From assembly GCA_022495995.1 (NCBI GenBank), contig JAFEMH010005396.1, forward strand, positions 1 to 64,000: 64,000 nt of DNA, given 5' to 3'. Numbering within the stretch: the stretch's first letter is position 1; every line of letters begins with the position of its first letter. The position numbers were made by a program, and so were the translations under genes. The notes under the pieces were generated by a model, which saw nothing but the letters and a program-made list of their open reading frames with translations, was not told the DNA's origin and searched no databases. The stretch is from Adenophora triphylla var. japonica. Taxonomy: Eukaryota > Streptophyta > Magnoliopsida > Asterales > Campanulaceae. This document shows, piece by piece, positions 1-10,500 of this stretch.

Positions 1-886
1 ATGTGGTTGAGGTTGGAGAACCGTTGACATTTTTCGCAGCCTTCTGACGAACTGGATGTAGTCGGCGTTTCCATTGATACCTGCGCAGGGTAACCCATAC
101 GGAGGATGATCTCGCTTGTCAATGCTCTGTGCCTTCATGTGCGGACTCCGCATGTTTGCATGTCCTGTTGTGAACTTCGCTCATCGCCTTCGCCGGCTTT
201 TTATTTATTTACACACCTGAGGAGCGGTCCTCTGGTGGCGCTTCTCATATAACATACCCCCCGAGATCGACGAAATGGGATGCCAAGTGTTTTAGAGCCA
301 TCACGTTTTTGGCTTTTATCCCTTTCTTTGTGGCTTTTCCATCTTCATTTGTGAAGGAAGCTTCTCCATTTTTGGAGGTACCGGTGGAGATTTGATTGCG
401 TACCAGTGAGTTCGCCGATCGGTTCATGATCAACTTCCATCTCACAGAAGAATCAGGCGGGGGTTTCCTCTGTCCGCCTATTCTCGAGGGGTTTTACTGA
501 TTTCCTTAGTGGAATTTTTTCCAGGAAACAAGAGATGCTAGTGGTGGCCAGGGCATCTGCGCTGTTTCCCGCTTGGCAAGTAGTGGAAATAGATGTCCTT
601 GAACTGAGCAATGAGCTCCTCCATGTACGTATGGTATTTTTGAAGACCATAATCTATTGTCTTCCATTTGTTGGATACTTGATTGATGTTCAATGCTAAG
701 TCTCCATATACTTCCAGTTCTGTGATGTTGCGTTCAAGAGCGGCTTCTAGGCCGGCTGCGCAAGCTTCATATTCTGCTGCATTGTTTGTTGCTTCAAAAT
801 TCCGCCTTGACTGGCTATGGGAGCGTGCTCTGCCTTTAGATCGACCAGAGCATTCCAATATCATTTCCCTTTTTGTCGGCCGTTGC
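1..886 (-). pseudogene. Element D pol remainder: second RNase H domain and integrase N-terminus
   Basis: This is the downstream part of D's pol, reading leftward from the edge of element A. The RNase H core is clear between about 540 and 870, with the motifs NNAAEYEACAAGLEAALERN and LEVYGD followed by NQVSNKWKTID. Below about 540 the connection region reads in shifted frames (around 245-445, with KAKNVMALKHLASHF). The first 100 bases correspond to the integrase zinc-binding region but are out of frame. No single frame spans the piece, so it is a decayed pseudogene. The catalytic integrase core lies outside the window. The missing start of this domain is at 36183-36260, on the other side of element A. 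Confidence 0.8.
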
Positions 887-2466
887 TGTTTCGGGTCGAA
901 ACCTAACGGCCATTTATTTAAAATCCACAAGCGCACGGGCTATTAAAATAAGAACGATGCAAGCACTAGGACGCATCCCTCACAGTAGACAAAGATTTAC
1001 CCTTGAGATTATTTTGTCTTTATTAAAATTATAAAATAGATTGGGGGAGATAAAGATTTGTTTTGGAAAGAGAATAAAACATACACAGAAAATACTTTGA
1101 ATATTAAAAATGAAGCATTCTCGGGACTGGAAACTGTATACATAATTTGTTCATCAAATAGTCATTGTCTTAGGAAATATAGATTTTCATAAAAATCAAG
1201 GATGGTACATTAGGCTTACACTACTTCTCACAGTCAAGACAGTAGCGTTGTATTCTTCACTAATTATGTCCTAACTATTTGAGATTTCCGTTTATGGTAC
1301 TCCCGCCTTGTCACAAACGGGCATTCCGGCTTATCTTTAGCTGATCATAATTAGTAAGAATCCATTAAGAACGAGAGTCAATATACTTTCCATTAAAGGA
1401 ACATCCCTAGGCCGTTGAACTACTTTCGTGATCAATGGAACCCAGTTTCTTTATATGGTTTCATCAATCGAGATTCTCCGCTAGGTCCTTCTCTCGATCG
1501 ACTGAATCATACAAGTTGGACGTCTCCAAAATGTAAGTCATTTAGGGATTGATATAAAGAAATTGTTTAGATGAAGATAGAAGACAAGACTTTCATAATT
1601 TAAGATGATGAACGATTTATGCTTTGAGTTTCCAACACCAAGACAAGGGAGATTACTCGCTAGCCATGTAAAAGTAAATAAGCAATAATATAAAGGATAG
1701 AGTAAGAGAAACTTATGATGAAATGAGAGAGGAATGGCTGGAATAATGCTTCAACTTTTATTGCTTCTTTTCCAAAGGAACTTCAAGAACAAATATAGAC
1801 TTGAATCTTCAAAGATCTTTGGAAATCAATGTATAAAGTACTTGTATCTAATTTCTAACAATTTCTGATGAAAATTTGATGATAATTTCGTCTCTAAGAC
1901 TGATTAGGGGTCTTTTTATAATGGGGAGGAAGCTCTTCAAGAAGGTGCCTTCTAAAGGTGCCTTTTAATTCTGCAGTCACGACTTGCACGGCCGTGTCAA
2001 GGGTTTTGCACGGCCGTGCCTCCTTGGCGCCAGTTTTGAATTTGAATTTGGGCAACTTGCACGGCTGCTCCACTTCTTGTTGCATGGCCGCTCTGAAGGT
2101 TAACACGGCCAGGCAACTTTAAAGACACGGCCACTCTTCATTTTGGGACCAAAAATGGCCTGTCATGGCCATGTGCACGGCCGCTCCGATGATGGCTGCA
2201 CGGCCGCTCCGTCTGGATTTTGGTTTGTGTGTTTGATTTGTTTGTTGCTCCTTCATGCCTTTGCACCAAGATGTCCAAGCATCCTTTTTTTATCATAATT
2301 GACTCCAAAAACCTGTCTAAAGTGCATAGAGTATACTAAAAAGCGTAAAATCTAATATATACGAAAAAGGAACTAAAATAGACTAAAATGAGATCTAAAT
2401 GATAATTAAACTAAAGAAATAGATATAAAAACTTAGGATAAATAACTATATAATAGTCACTTATCA
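887..2466 (-). repeat. Element A 3' LTR
   Basis: It matches 34643-36182 over nearly its whole length. It starts TGTTTCGGGTCGAAACC and ends TTATCA on the plus strand. The first 120 bases are the most decayed part relative to the partner copy. Around 1980-2220 it carries a cluster of GC-rich CACGGCCG words, two of them (1986 and 2008) spaced 22 bp apart, in an otherwise AT-rich LTR. Confidence 0.9.
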
Positions 2467-2480
2467 AATTCCCCCACACT
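2467..2480 (-). promoter_or_regulatory. Element A polypurine tract
   Basis: Read on the minus strand this is AGTGTGGGGGAATT directly before the LTR start TGATAAG. A G-rich purine run in this place primes plus-strand DNA synthesis in LTR retrotransposons, and it confirms the minus orientation of A. Confidence 0.85.
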
Positions 2481-3969
2481 AAGCTCTTGCTTATCCCCAA
2501 GCAAGTTTAGGATGAAAACATGGAGAGGGAGAAAAGAAAAAAGAAAATAAGATTGATCCCTCAGAGATATTGTAGAAAGCGTTAATTGCCTTTTGAATAT
2601 TGCCTTTATCTTTCGAGTCATATTTTACATACCTTTAAAAATTATTAGAAAGAAGCATTTTGGGAATATTTTAAAGAAATAATTTTTAAGACAATAACCT
2701 AATATAGCATATATAGAATTTGATCAAGTAAAGCATGCTAGAAGGATAAATCTTAGATCAATAACTTGGTAAAAAGAGAAGCTTTCACTCTTTAGAGTGA
2801 TTTTTGAGAAAATGAATTTATTGCTTTAAAATGTACAAATGGAAGTATAAACACTCATTTACAAACTAGAAGCTTTCAAAAAATTGAATTGCATTTTTGA
2901 ATCACAAGGCGAAAAATGGATGATGATAGTGGAAAATTCTTATCAAGGCTCCAACAATTTTATCTTATTTTTGCACGCAGTGTTCTAAAAGACCCCGCCT
3001 AAGGGCGCCTAGGCCCCGCCTAGGCGCCAGGCCCCTCTCCAACGCCTAGTTCTAAGCCCTGCCTAGGTCCCGACTAATCCCGACTAATCTCGACTAGTCC
3101 CCGCCTAGGCGCTAGGCCCGGCTCCGCCGCCTAGCATCCACCTAGCGCTTTTTAGAACCTTGTTTGCACGTGTTAAATTTTTGCAAAACACCTTAGTTAT
3201 TTTTTATCCTTTCAAGTAGGAGACATTGTGGCTGCGAACCCCATGTTCCTAATACTTAGATCAAAAATACTTCGGATATTATTTCCATTTGGCAATGAAG
3301 CATCGTCGCAGCGAACGCCGTGCCCCGAGTTACTTAGGAAGTAATAAATTTCTTTTTGCTTTTAAGATTTGGTGACTAAGTCACTCTTTTAGCAATAAGA
3401 TAAAATGCCTAACCTTGATTCGATTAGTGGTAATGGAAAGATGGGATTTTATTGAAGGGGTGTGATTCAAGGGGTGCAAAACAAAGTAAATGCTTCTAAT
3501 AAGGGAATAAGCATTAACAAAATTTGAAATGTACAATTTAAAGAAATATTTTCAAATTTTTTCATAAGAACAACCCTATATATTGCTATATTAACTATGA
3601 GGCTTTTAACTTATTTCCTAAAAATATCCCTATATTTTTCTTCTTATTAATTTCTAAGTTTATAAAAAATATGAGAGGAAAATTAAAGGCATTATCCTAG
3701 GGCAAATAGCAAGCATAAAGAACAATAATATGGATCATCATAGGGATTATTATTTTTTTATATATATACTAGACATGCAAAAAAAGAAACGAAATGCAAC
3801 TAAGTTAATAAAGAAAAAATTATACTAGGAAGCATGTAAATCTAAACTAAAAAGCAAGTAAAATAAAGAAAGATAGATATACCCCCCCACACTTGAAATG
3901 AACATTGTCCTCAATGTTTCAAGGAACAATGTCAAAATCGGGAGGGTAAAAAGAAAAACTTAAAAAGAC
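2481..3969. other. Element A non-coding 3' region
   Basis: This AT-rich stretch lies between the polypurine tract and the 3' ORF of A. I see no supportable coding sequence. It contains the hAT-type MITE at 2978-3162. A C-rich strip at 3881-3900 resembles a second purine tract on the minus strand, but no LTR follows it. Confidence 0.6.
2978..3162. mobile_element. hAT-type MITE, 185 bp
   Basis: The plus-strand left end is CAGTGTTCTAAAAG and the right end, reverse complemented, is CAAGGTTCTAAAAAG, giving imperfect terminal inverted repeats. The element is flanked by an exact 8-bp duplication, TTTGCACG, at 2970-2977 and 3163-3170, the length expected for hAT transposition. The interior is GC-rich and built from CGCCTAGGCG-like and CGACTAGTC-like words, unlike the AT-rich host element. 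There is no coding capacity, so it would need a transposase from elsewhere. Confidence 0.85.
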
Positions 3970-4506
3970 TTATGGAAATGATGGTGGTTGCGGAAAGTCG
4001 TCCCAATTGTTGACCCCATAATTGTAGATCGTGTTTACTTGCCTTTGAATCGTATTCACACGATCTTGGATGTCATTCCGGAAGTAAAGGAATTCTTGGT
4101 TGAAAGTGTCGAACCGAGTGAATATTTGGTTATTTTGAAGCTCAATTCGATCAAACCTGTCATTAAAATCCGGTGGCAATTGGGTCGTCGGGGTGGTGTT
4201 GCTCTCTTTCTTCTTCTTCTCCTTCTTGGTTTGCTTGGCTTGATTTGCCTTCCCCTTGATTCATATAATTGGGAAATGTCCATGTTTGAACTTGGTAAGT
4301 TCGGGCAACGGGGAGGATGGTGCTAGGCAAAACAATGTAGGGCGTTTTCCCGGACCCTACTAACCAATTGTACTCCCCACGGCCTCTCTAAACTCAATAC
4401 CCAAATTAATGAGTGTTGGGTTCAGATTAGGAGTAGAAGATGATTCCTTTTGGGACCTCTTTGAAACCCTATCATTAGCTTTTCCTTTTCCCTTTTTTCC
4501 TTCCAT
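3970..4506 (-). pseudogene. Element A 3' ORF remnant (Athila ORF2/env-like position)
   Basis: On the minus strand an ATG at 4506 opens a lysine-rich start (MEGKKGKGKANDRVSKRSQK) followed by SSSTPNLNPTLINLGIEFRE. After a break a second frame gives an arginine-rich patch (KPRRRRRRKR, near 4200), and a third gives a polar, asparagine-rich segment with FDRIELQNNQIFTRF (3970-4179). Athila elements carry an extra ORF at this position, often called env-like, and the basic and polar composition fits its C-terminal part. No membrane segment is visible, so an envelope role is not supported here. The ORF is short and frameshifted, hence pseudogene. Confidence 0.5.
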
Positions 4507-5323
4507 GATAAGTTTGTAGATAAAATGCTCAAAACCCAGCTAGAGTAAAAAGAAAGTAGATTACCCGGAGAAATTGATGTTGAAAGGCTTGAAATCCTTG
4601 TTGCACAGCCACGATATGCCCTAAAGCTTCCTTCTTGTTCTCCAATTCCAAGGAAATCTCTTCAACTTTTGAAATGGGTGAAGGGTTTTTTGGATTTTCG
4701 GAATTTGGGGATTTTAGGAGGGTTTTGGAATGATTTTGATGATGGAGAGGTGTTTGGCTGATGGATTTGTGGAGGATTGGGGTTGAATTTATGAGTTTAA
4801 ATAGTGGATAAGGAGGTATTTAAGGTGGGTGGGGCGGAGGTATAGAGAGAGAAATGAAGAAGATGAAGTGAATGAGGGAGGAGGGAGAGAGAGACGCGCC
4901 TTTTGACTGGAACGACGCATATTCCCAGACGATATGCACGGCCGTGTCAAGAAAGTTGCACGACCGCTCCCCCTTGCTGAGTTAACTCATCCTGACTCGA
5001 TATGAACTACAAGGCCGCTCCATGCCATATAGCACGGCCGTGCTAACCACTGTTCATCATTTTATTTTTTGCTTTTTCTCTTTTTCTCTTTTTTTTTTGT
5101 ATACCTATAAAACAAAGTTAGCACAAGATAATAATAATAATAAATGAAATAAAATAAACTATTATAAAATAAAATAAAACAAAGACAAATAATCCATCGG
5201 TTACTATCCCGATGATGCTTGTTTTAGGTCCTTAGCTCGACCCCTTTTCGGTAGTAGGAGATGTGTGATATTTTGATGGCCTTTTGTCATTGACAATTTT
5301 CCAGTGCATTCCTTTCGGAGTAA
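4507..5323. other. Element A intergenic stretch upstream of its 3' ORF
   Basis: No coding sequence is supportable. Pol would be expected hereabouts between protease and the 3' ORF but is absent. The part from 4936 to 5043 holds CACGGCCG words like those in the LTR, described separately. Around 5100-5180 there is a simple AT-rich run with AATAATAATAA. Confidence 0.55.
4936..5043. promoter_or_regulatory. LTR-like CACGGCCG motif block upstream of the A 3' ORF
   Basis: GCACGGCCGTGTCAAG at 4936 is followed 22 bp later by GCACGACCGCTCC at 4958, and GCACGGCCGTGC, a perfect 12-bp palindrome, lies at 5032. The 887-2466 LTR shows the same phrase with the same 22-bp spacing at 1986 and 2008. The block lies about 430-540 bp upstream of the minus-strand ATG at 4506. 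It is either a fragment copied from the LTR or a promoter module reused for the internal ORF. Confidence 0.5.
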
Positions 5324-6307
5324 TTAATATTTTCTGTGGTAGACATTTTTTTCATCCCGACTTCTTTGGTAAACAAGTGACCTATAGTCTTTGCACTTTC
5401 GAAAATTCGAAGTGACCTTCTTCTTTGTTCTTTTTGATTTTTTCACTGCATTGTTAGTTTCGGGACAAGCAGAAGCATCTATTGCATCAATATTATTATT
5501 GCAAATCAAATATTTATCATTTATGGGATCATTTTCTATTTATTCCTTTGATTGCAATTCTCCACCCATCTCATATTCTTCACTTGGGGTGTAGGTCTCA
5601 AAATAGGGATCCTCGAGAACTGATCTCTTCATACTAAATTCGAATTTTTCTTTCCCCACATTTAGGGAAAAGGTGCCATTTTTCACATCTATAATTGCCC
5701 CCGCATTGGCAAGAAATGACCTTCCTAAAATGACGGGAATTTGGTGATCTTTCGCCATATAAAGGATCACAAAGTCGACAGGGATGATCAAATTCCCTAC
5801 TCGACATGGCATGTTTTCCATAATGCCAATGGGGTATTGAACAGAACGGTCTGCCAATTGGAGAGTTATGGTAGTGGGTTTGAGTTCCCCTATATCAAGT
5901 CTCTCACTTACCGATAATGGCATCAAACTTACGCTAGCTCCTAAGTCAAGCACAGCGTTATCGATATTGATTCTGCCAACACAACAAGGAATTGTAAATG
6001 TAGCCGGACCCTTTAATTTTGGAGGATTTTTATTTTGCAAGACAGCACTTACTTCCTCCGCCAACATAACTTTTTCATATTCTTCTAGCCTTTCTTTTTC
6101 AAAAATTGATTTCTTTAAAGGTTTATCGGATAAGGGCATATCTTCAAGTTTTTTGAAATGTGGAATGTTGACATTAATGGCATCTAGGTTCTCAAGAAGT
6201 TGATCATAATCCTTGTCTTCTTTACTAGGGGGTTCCGTCCCCGAATTAGTCTCAACCATCGGTGGGTTTGGACTAAAATCAATATTTCTAGGGAATTCAT
6301 TTATCAT
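5324..6307 (-). pseudogene. Element A aspartic protease region
   Basis: The 255-residue minus-strand frame 6307-5540 carries the retropepsin-like fold. The active-site region reads AVLDLGASVSLMPLSV, where a glycine-leucine-type change gives DLGAS in place of the common DLGAS/DTGAS forms of Athila proteases, followed by LADRSVQYPIGIMENMPCRV and the C-terminal flap partner VILGRSFLANAGAIIDV. It would cleave the gag-pol polyprotein. A further lysine-rich frame (5509-5324) may be its continuation after a shift. Pol would be expected next but is absent. Upstream the frame is separated from gag at 6315 by a stop. Confidence 0.75.
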
Positions 6308-6314
6308 TTCATGC

Positions 6315-7387
6315 TCATCCCAAGTTTTTTACCACGTTCACATGCTCGTTTGGCCTTTGAGGTTGACCGGGAAGACTCCCTTGTGGCCTACTCGTTGGGA
6401 TAGCTTGTTGAGCTTGTTGATTCTCTAGCATCTTATTATGCGCTGCTAAGTTATCAAACCTAGCATTTAAAAGTTTAAAACATTCCCTAAATTCATTATT
6501 GATCTTTTCTTGAGAATTTTTATTTTCAACCACAAAATCCATTAAAATATCCAATTTCGATTTAGGGGGGAAGGTACTTGCATTATTATTGAAATTCTTA
6601 GGTGCAAATCCCGGAGGTTGTGTAGATGGTTGCGGGTTTAGAACGTTGTTATTCTTATAGGAGAAGTTGGGGTGATTCCTCCATTCGGGATTGTATGTAT
6701 TAGAATACATCCCCCCTTCTGTCCAAAAGAATTCACAAAGTTCACTTGATCATTAGAACTAATGTCAAGTAACTCGCAATTATCCGTACTATGTGAGTTA
6801 GACCCACATAGTTCACATAAAACATTTACATTTGCCACGGGATTGACATTAAGATTTTCAAAAAAAAAATTCAAAAGCATGTCAACCTTAGAAGAGAGAA
6901 GAGTAACCGCATCAACATTATATTTACCAGGCGTACCTTGTTGTTGCTCCCTCTCGTTTGACCATTGGTAATGGTTCAATGCAATATTTTTGATAAGGTC
7001 ATATGCCTCATCGACTCCTTTGTTCATCAATGCTCCTCCTGCAGCGGCATCAATGGTCTCTCTTGTCTTGAATATGAGACCGTTGTAGAAGGTGTGAACA
7101 ATCAACCACTTTTCGAGCCCGTGGTGGGGGCACATTCTGAGAAGTTCCTTGAACCGCTCCCATGCATCATACAAAGTTTCACTATCTGTTTGACAGAAGT
7201 TAGTGATCTTTGTGCAAATTTGGGCTGTTTTGCTTGGTGGGAAAAAAGGCCCAAGAAATGCTTCTTGAATTTGGTCCCATATTGTTAATGAATTTTGGGG
7301 GACCGAATTTAACCATTGCTTCGCCTTATCCTTAAGAGAGAAAGGAAAAAGGCGCATCCGAATTGCTTCCGGGGTGACATTCTGAAT
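6315..7387 (-). pseudogene. Element A gag, C-terminal part with zinc knuckle
   Basis: This is capsid and nucleocapsid of an Athila gag, interrupted at its N-terminal side by element B. Just inside the break it reads IQNVTPEAIRMRLFPFSL and KDKAKQWLNSVP, the family's capsid signature, then AWERFKELLRMCPHHG. A CCHC knuckle, CELCGSNSHSTDNC, lies near 6780-6820. The region continues in a second frame (6710-6315) that is rich in asparagine, proline and glutamine. Frames 7483-6638 and 6710-6315 overlap, so at least one frameshift is present. The N-terminal part of the same gag is at 34170-34492. Confidence 0.82.
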
Positions 7388-7392
7388 ACGTG

Positions 7393-7980
7393 TGTTTTGG
7401 CTAAAAACAGTCAACAATGATAGGAATTGAAATGAAGCTAAGGAGGGTGCAATGGAATATAATTGGTGCAACAATGTAATCAAGATGGCTCGATCATGTA
7501 ACGAGGAAAACCCTTGAGATAACTATCTCGCCAGCACAAAACCTCGGGAGGTGATTATGAGCACCTACCTTCCCAAACAATTGTATTAATAATGAATTAC
7601 AAAGTAGAAAGCTATGGCGGATTACAAAGTATATTTTTGAACTGTGTGAGTGTAGTGCGTGTGTTCTTGTGTGTTGTCTGTGTTGTGTGTTTCCAGCCAT
7701 AAGCTTAAATAAAAAAGAAAAATAACGGAAAAATAAAATCTTAACAAACTTCCCTACAATCTCGGTAAGTTATCTATATCTTGACTTAGTCTTTCGAGCC
7801 GTTGAAAGGAGTCTTATTGGACACGTTTTTCCCACGTACTTTTTATTCCTGTAATTAAAATATAACAGAAATAAATAATTAATTAAATTAAGTAAATAGT
7901 TTACCTTGCTTGCGAGTGTCAAGATGTTGACATGCTGACAAAAACTCAAGACGTAGCAATCCTGAATTTTACCCATAACA
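7393..7980 (-). repeat. Element B 3' LTR
   Basis: 588 bp, the same length as its partner at 33577-34164 and about 97% identical by eye count. It is bounded by TGTT and AACA. The target duplication ACGTG lies immediately left, at 7388-7392. Confidence 0.93.
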
Positions 7981-7999
7981 ATTGTCCCCAAAAAAACTG
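7981..7999 (-). promoter_or_regulatory. Element B polypurine tract
   Basis: On the minus strand this reads CAGTTTTTTTGGGGACAAT immediately before the LTR start TGTTATGGG. The T-rich then GGGGA arrangement is typical of the plus-strand primer in gypsy elements. Confidence 0.75.
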
Positions 8000-8220
8000 T
8001 CTTTTAAATGAATTTAAAAGGTTGGTTTTTTCCACGTCTTTCTAGAAGCTATGCGGTTAATTTAATGAGGAGTTACGTGGCGGTTGAGGAGATAACTCCC
8101 ACTTAATTAGCATAACCACCCAAGATCTAGGGTTTTTAACTGGAACCTTTTTCACTTTCTTCTTCACCTTTTCCAATCGCTTTCATCTGTTCTCTCCTTC
8201 ACGGTGGTGATTCTTCCTTG

Positions 8221-9103
8221 ATGGTAAAATCCTTCCCTCCCTTTTTCTTCCTGTTACTTTTTCAAAAAGTGGTAAAATCAAAAAAGGGAAAAGCCACGAA
8301 AAATCCTCTGAGTTTAAACGAGGACGAGGGTTTCTCGTGTGAAGGCTTGTTGAAAAAACCAGATGAAGAAATCTGTGTTTTCAACAATGAATTGATCGAA
8401 TCCATGAAAGATCGGCACTGCTTCCCGAATTCTACCATCTTTAGGCCTTTTGATGTTCTTCTTAGGTCTGATTTCGTTTCTCCAAAATGGTTTTATCTTT
8501 ATGAGTATCCTTCTTATCCTTTCCCTGCACTGATAAACGAATTTTTTAGAAAGACTAACCTTGCTTTTGTACAAGTGATGCCCATGGTGTGGAGGATCTT
8601 TTCTTGTGTTCTGAGGGTGAATCGTGAATTCGGTTTAGACATAGGTTTGAAAGAGTTGGCTTTTGTGTATGAGCTTCAAACTTTTGGGTCTACCAGATAC
8701 CTTCTTAAGACTAGGACTGGAATGAAACCCTAGTTCTTGAAAGTAACTGTGAGTGATAGGGGTTGGAAATCAAAATATTTCTTTGTCGAGAAGGATTCCT
8801 TGGAGGAAGGAGATTTCTTGGTAACGGAATGGAATAGGGAAGGTATCCCTCTTTCAAACTTCACTTTTTCCTTATTTCCCGCACTTACCTGTTGTAATTT
8901 CTTTGTCTGTTTTTGCAGCTATCGATTGGGCTAAGATTTTCCCTCCATCTACTGACACAATTGGGAAGGTGAACAGGTTATTGGAGTTCTCAGAGGGGGA
9001 TAGATCTTTCCAACCTTACGAAGATATAGCAATTTTTGAGGGCAGAGGGATACCACCTTCCACCGAAATGTCTACTGATAAGTTTTCTTTTTGATCTTGG
9101 TGC
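8221..9103 (+). pseudogene. Element B antisense gene, 5' part (gypsy-type transposon domain-like)
   Basis: This plus-strand gene lies between pol and the 3' LTR of a minus-strand element, so it is antisense to gag-pol. From the ATG at 8221 it reads a lysine-rich start, FRPFDVLLRSDFVSPKW, then YPFPALINEFFRKTN, VMPMVWRIFSCVLRVNREFG and, after an in-frame TAG at 8731, VSDRGWKSKYFFVEKD. The order matches the plant family often named putative gypsy-type transposon (Transposase_28-like), whose biochemical role is unknown. A clean intron (8843-8918, GT to AG) restores frame to AIDWAKIFPPSTDTIGKVNR. A TGA follows at about 9092, and element C cuts the gene at 9109. It continues at 26073. Confidence 0.72.
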
Positions 9104-9108
9104 ACATT

Positions 9109-10480
9109 TGTAAGTACCCCAATCTGGATCACCCCCTTTCAAGCACACGGGAAGCACCGCAGACTCATCAACGCAGTCTCGACGACCTCTGGCACTCAAA
9201 ACCCTCTCAAAACCCCCATCCAAACCAAGGGAGGAGCCTTCCTGGGATAAAAAGGGACAAAAGGACCTTTTGGGAATTTTCAGGAAATTGGAAAAGCAAA
9301 AATGGTCCGTACGGACCTCTTTGTTTTCATAATTACTGAATCCCCTTAAAGTCCACAATTTTCCCTCAAATCCCGGAGAAAATGATTACCCTCATGCTTA
9401 GTTGGTCCGTACGGACCTCTTTGCATGTCAAGATGGTCCGTACGGACCTTATTGCTCAGGGGACATCATAATTCCAGAATATTCACCATCATCACATATT
9501 CCCTCAAATCGAGGAAAACCAAAATTCTGGATAACCAAGAAGGTCCGTACGGACCTTCTTGCACCTAAACTGGCACTATAAATAGAGGGCTCTCCCTCCT
9601 CATTTTCAAACTCCTCCCACTTCTCTCTTCCTCCCTAAGCCTTCAGGCTTCCCCTCTAAGTCCTCTCGAGGCACTCCCGGCCCCTTTCGGATCCTTCTGA
9701 GGCCTTTCGAGCTCCCTTGTGGTGCTCCGAAGCCTCTCCGAGCGCTCTCGCGACGCTCCCGCGCTGCCCCGAGGCACTCTCGAGGTACTCTGAGGCCCCT
9801 CGTGGTACTCCGAGGCCTTGCCTGGTCTTTCCACGGTGTCCCGGCTCTTTCCGAGTCAAACCGGCAATCCCAAACCACGCCGAAACTCTGCCCGAGTGAC
9901 TCCTGCCACCCCAACGCACGCCGAACCAACATTGGAACGCTACTCCGACCTCAAACACTATTCCTCAGCGGAAGACAGACACGAACCAACATTGGTAAGG
10001 CTTCCTTCCATTACTATTTCAATACATTTCAATACGTAGTGTACAATGTAGACATCCGACACAGCATGCATTTTTAAAAGCACACACACACACACACAAC
10101 ATTTTAAAGGATATTAGGGGTATCCGAAAGACTCGTTTTACGAGGCGACTTGGGTGAGCTCTAATATTCTAATATTCTCTTCCCGAGGAGTCATCTGACC
10201 TCCGAACTCAAAATCTCATCACACAAAAACAGTTTAAAATTATCTTTAAACTGATGCCCTTTTTCAATGTTTTGGGCTTAATAAAAACGGCGTGGCAACT
10301 CTACAAATGCGAAAACAAACGGCGAGACACCTCCAACACGCAATGCTGAAGCGGAATAAAGCCAGATGCCGGGGCGTGATTGCGCTGCCTCTCGGATCCG
10401 GGCGACATTCCCGAACAGCGACACGAATGCGAGATGCCTCGGGGCCCCTCCGCGCGCGAGCCGGATCCCGGATAATTTCA
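9109..10480 (+). repeat. Element C 5' LTR
   Basis: 1372 bp, starting TGTAAGTACCCC and ending CGGATAATTTCA. The U3 part carries four perfect GGTCCGTACGGACC palindromes and a TATA box (TATAAATA, 9577-9584). Downstream is a C-rich and CTC-rich transcribed part and an AC dinucleotide run near 10081-10099. Minus-strand open frames across 9606-9958 are by-products of this composition. Confidence 0.93.
9304..9584 (+). promoter_or_regulatory. Element C LTR promoter: four palindromes and TATA box
   Basis: The perfect 14-bp palindrome GGTCCGTACGGACC occurs at 9304-9317, 9404-9417, 9435-9448 and 9542-9555. Three of the four are followed by CTC/CTTTTG-like bases, best seen as TCTTTGCA after the 9404 copy. 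The 9404 and 9435 copies start 31 bp apart. The last copy ends 21 bp before TATAAATA at 9577-9584. The 3' LTR keeps three perfect copies (24991, 25022, 25129) and one damaged copy near 24890. The same paired module precedes both antisense genes of C. Confidence 0.85.
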
Positions 10481-10482
10481 GT

Positions 10483-10500
10483 TGGCGACTCCGCTGGGGA
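10483..10500 (+). promoter_or_regulatory. Element C primer binding site
   Basis: TGGCGACTCCGCTGGGGA lies two bases after the LTR end. It is the type complementary to the 3' end of tRNA-Arg, the primer known for Ogre elements. It sets the 5' end and the plus orientation. Confidence 0.85.

Noticed and set aside
882..886. Possible target duplication for element A (GTTGC or CTGTT against CTGTC at 36183)
   Set aside because: No clean 5-bp match. The left LTR end has extra bases. Left as unresolved.
3881..3900. Second polypurine-like strip in A
   Set aside because: No LTR follows it on the minus strand. Possibly an internal purine tract, but nothing supports use.
7981..8220. Shared ACGTG cores between the B LTR and the region before the B antisense gene
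   Set aside because: The word is only five or six bases, spacing is irregular and one LTR copy has lost it. It does not reach the standard of the C and F motifs.
9606..9958. Overlapping minus-strand open frames rich in Arg, Gly and Ser in the C LTR (also 25193-25545)
   Set aside because: All frames are open at once because of biased GC-rich, CTC-rich composition, and both LTRs repeat it. No conserved domain.
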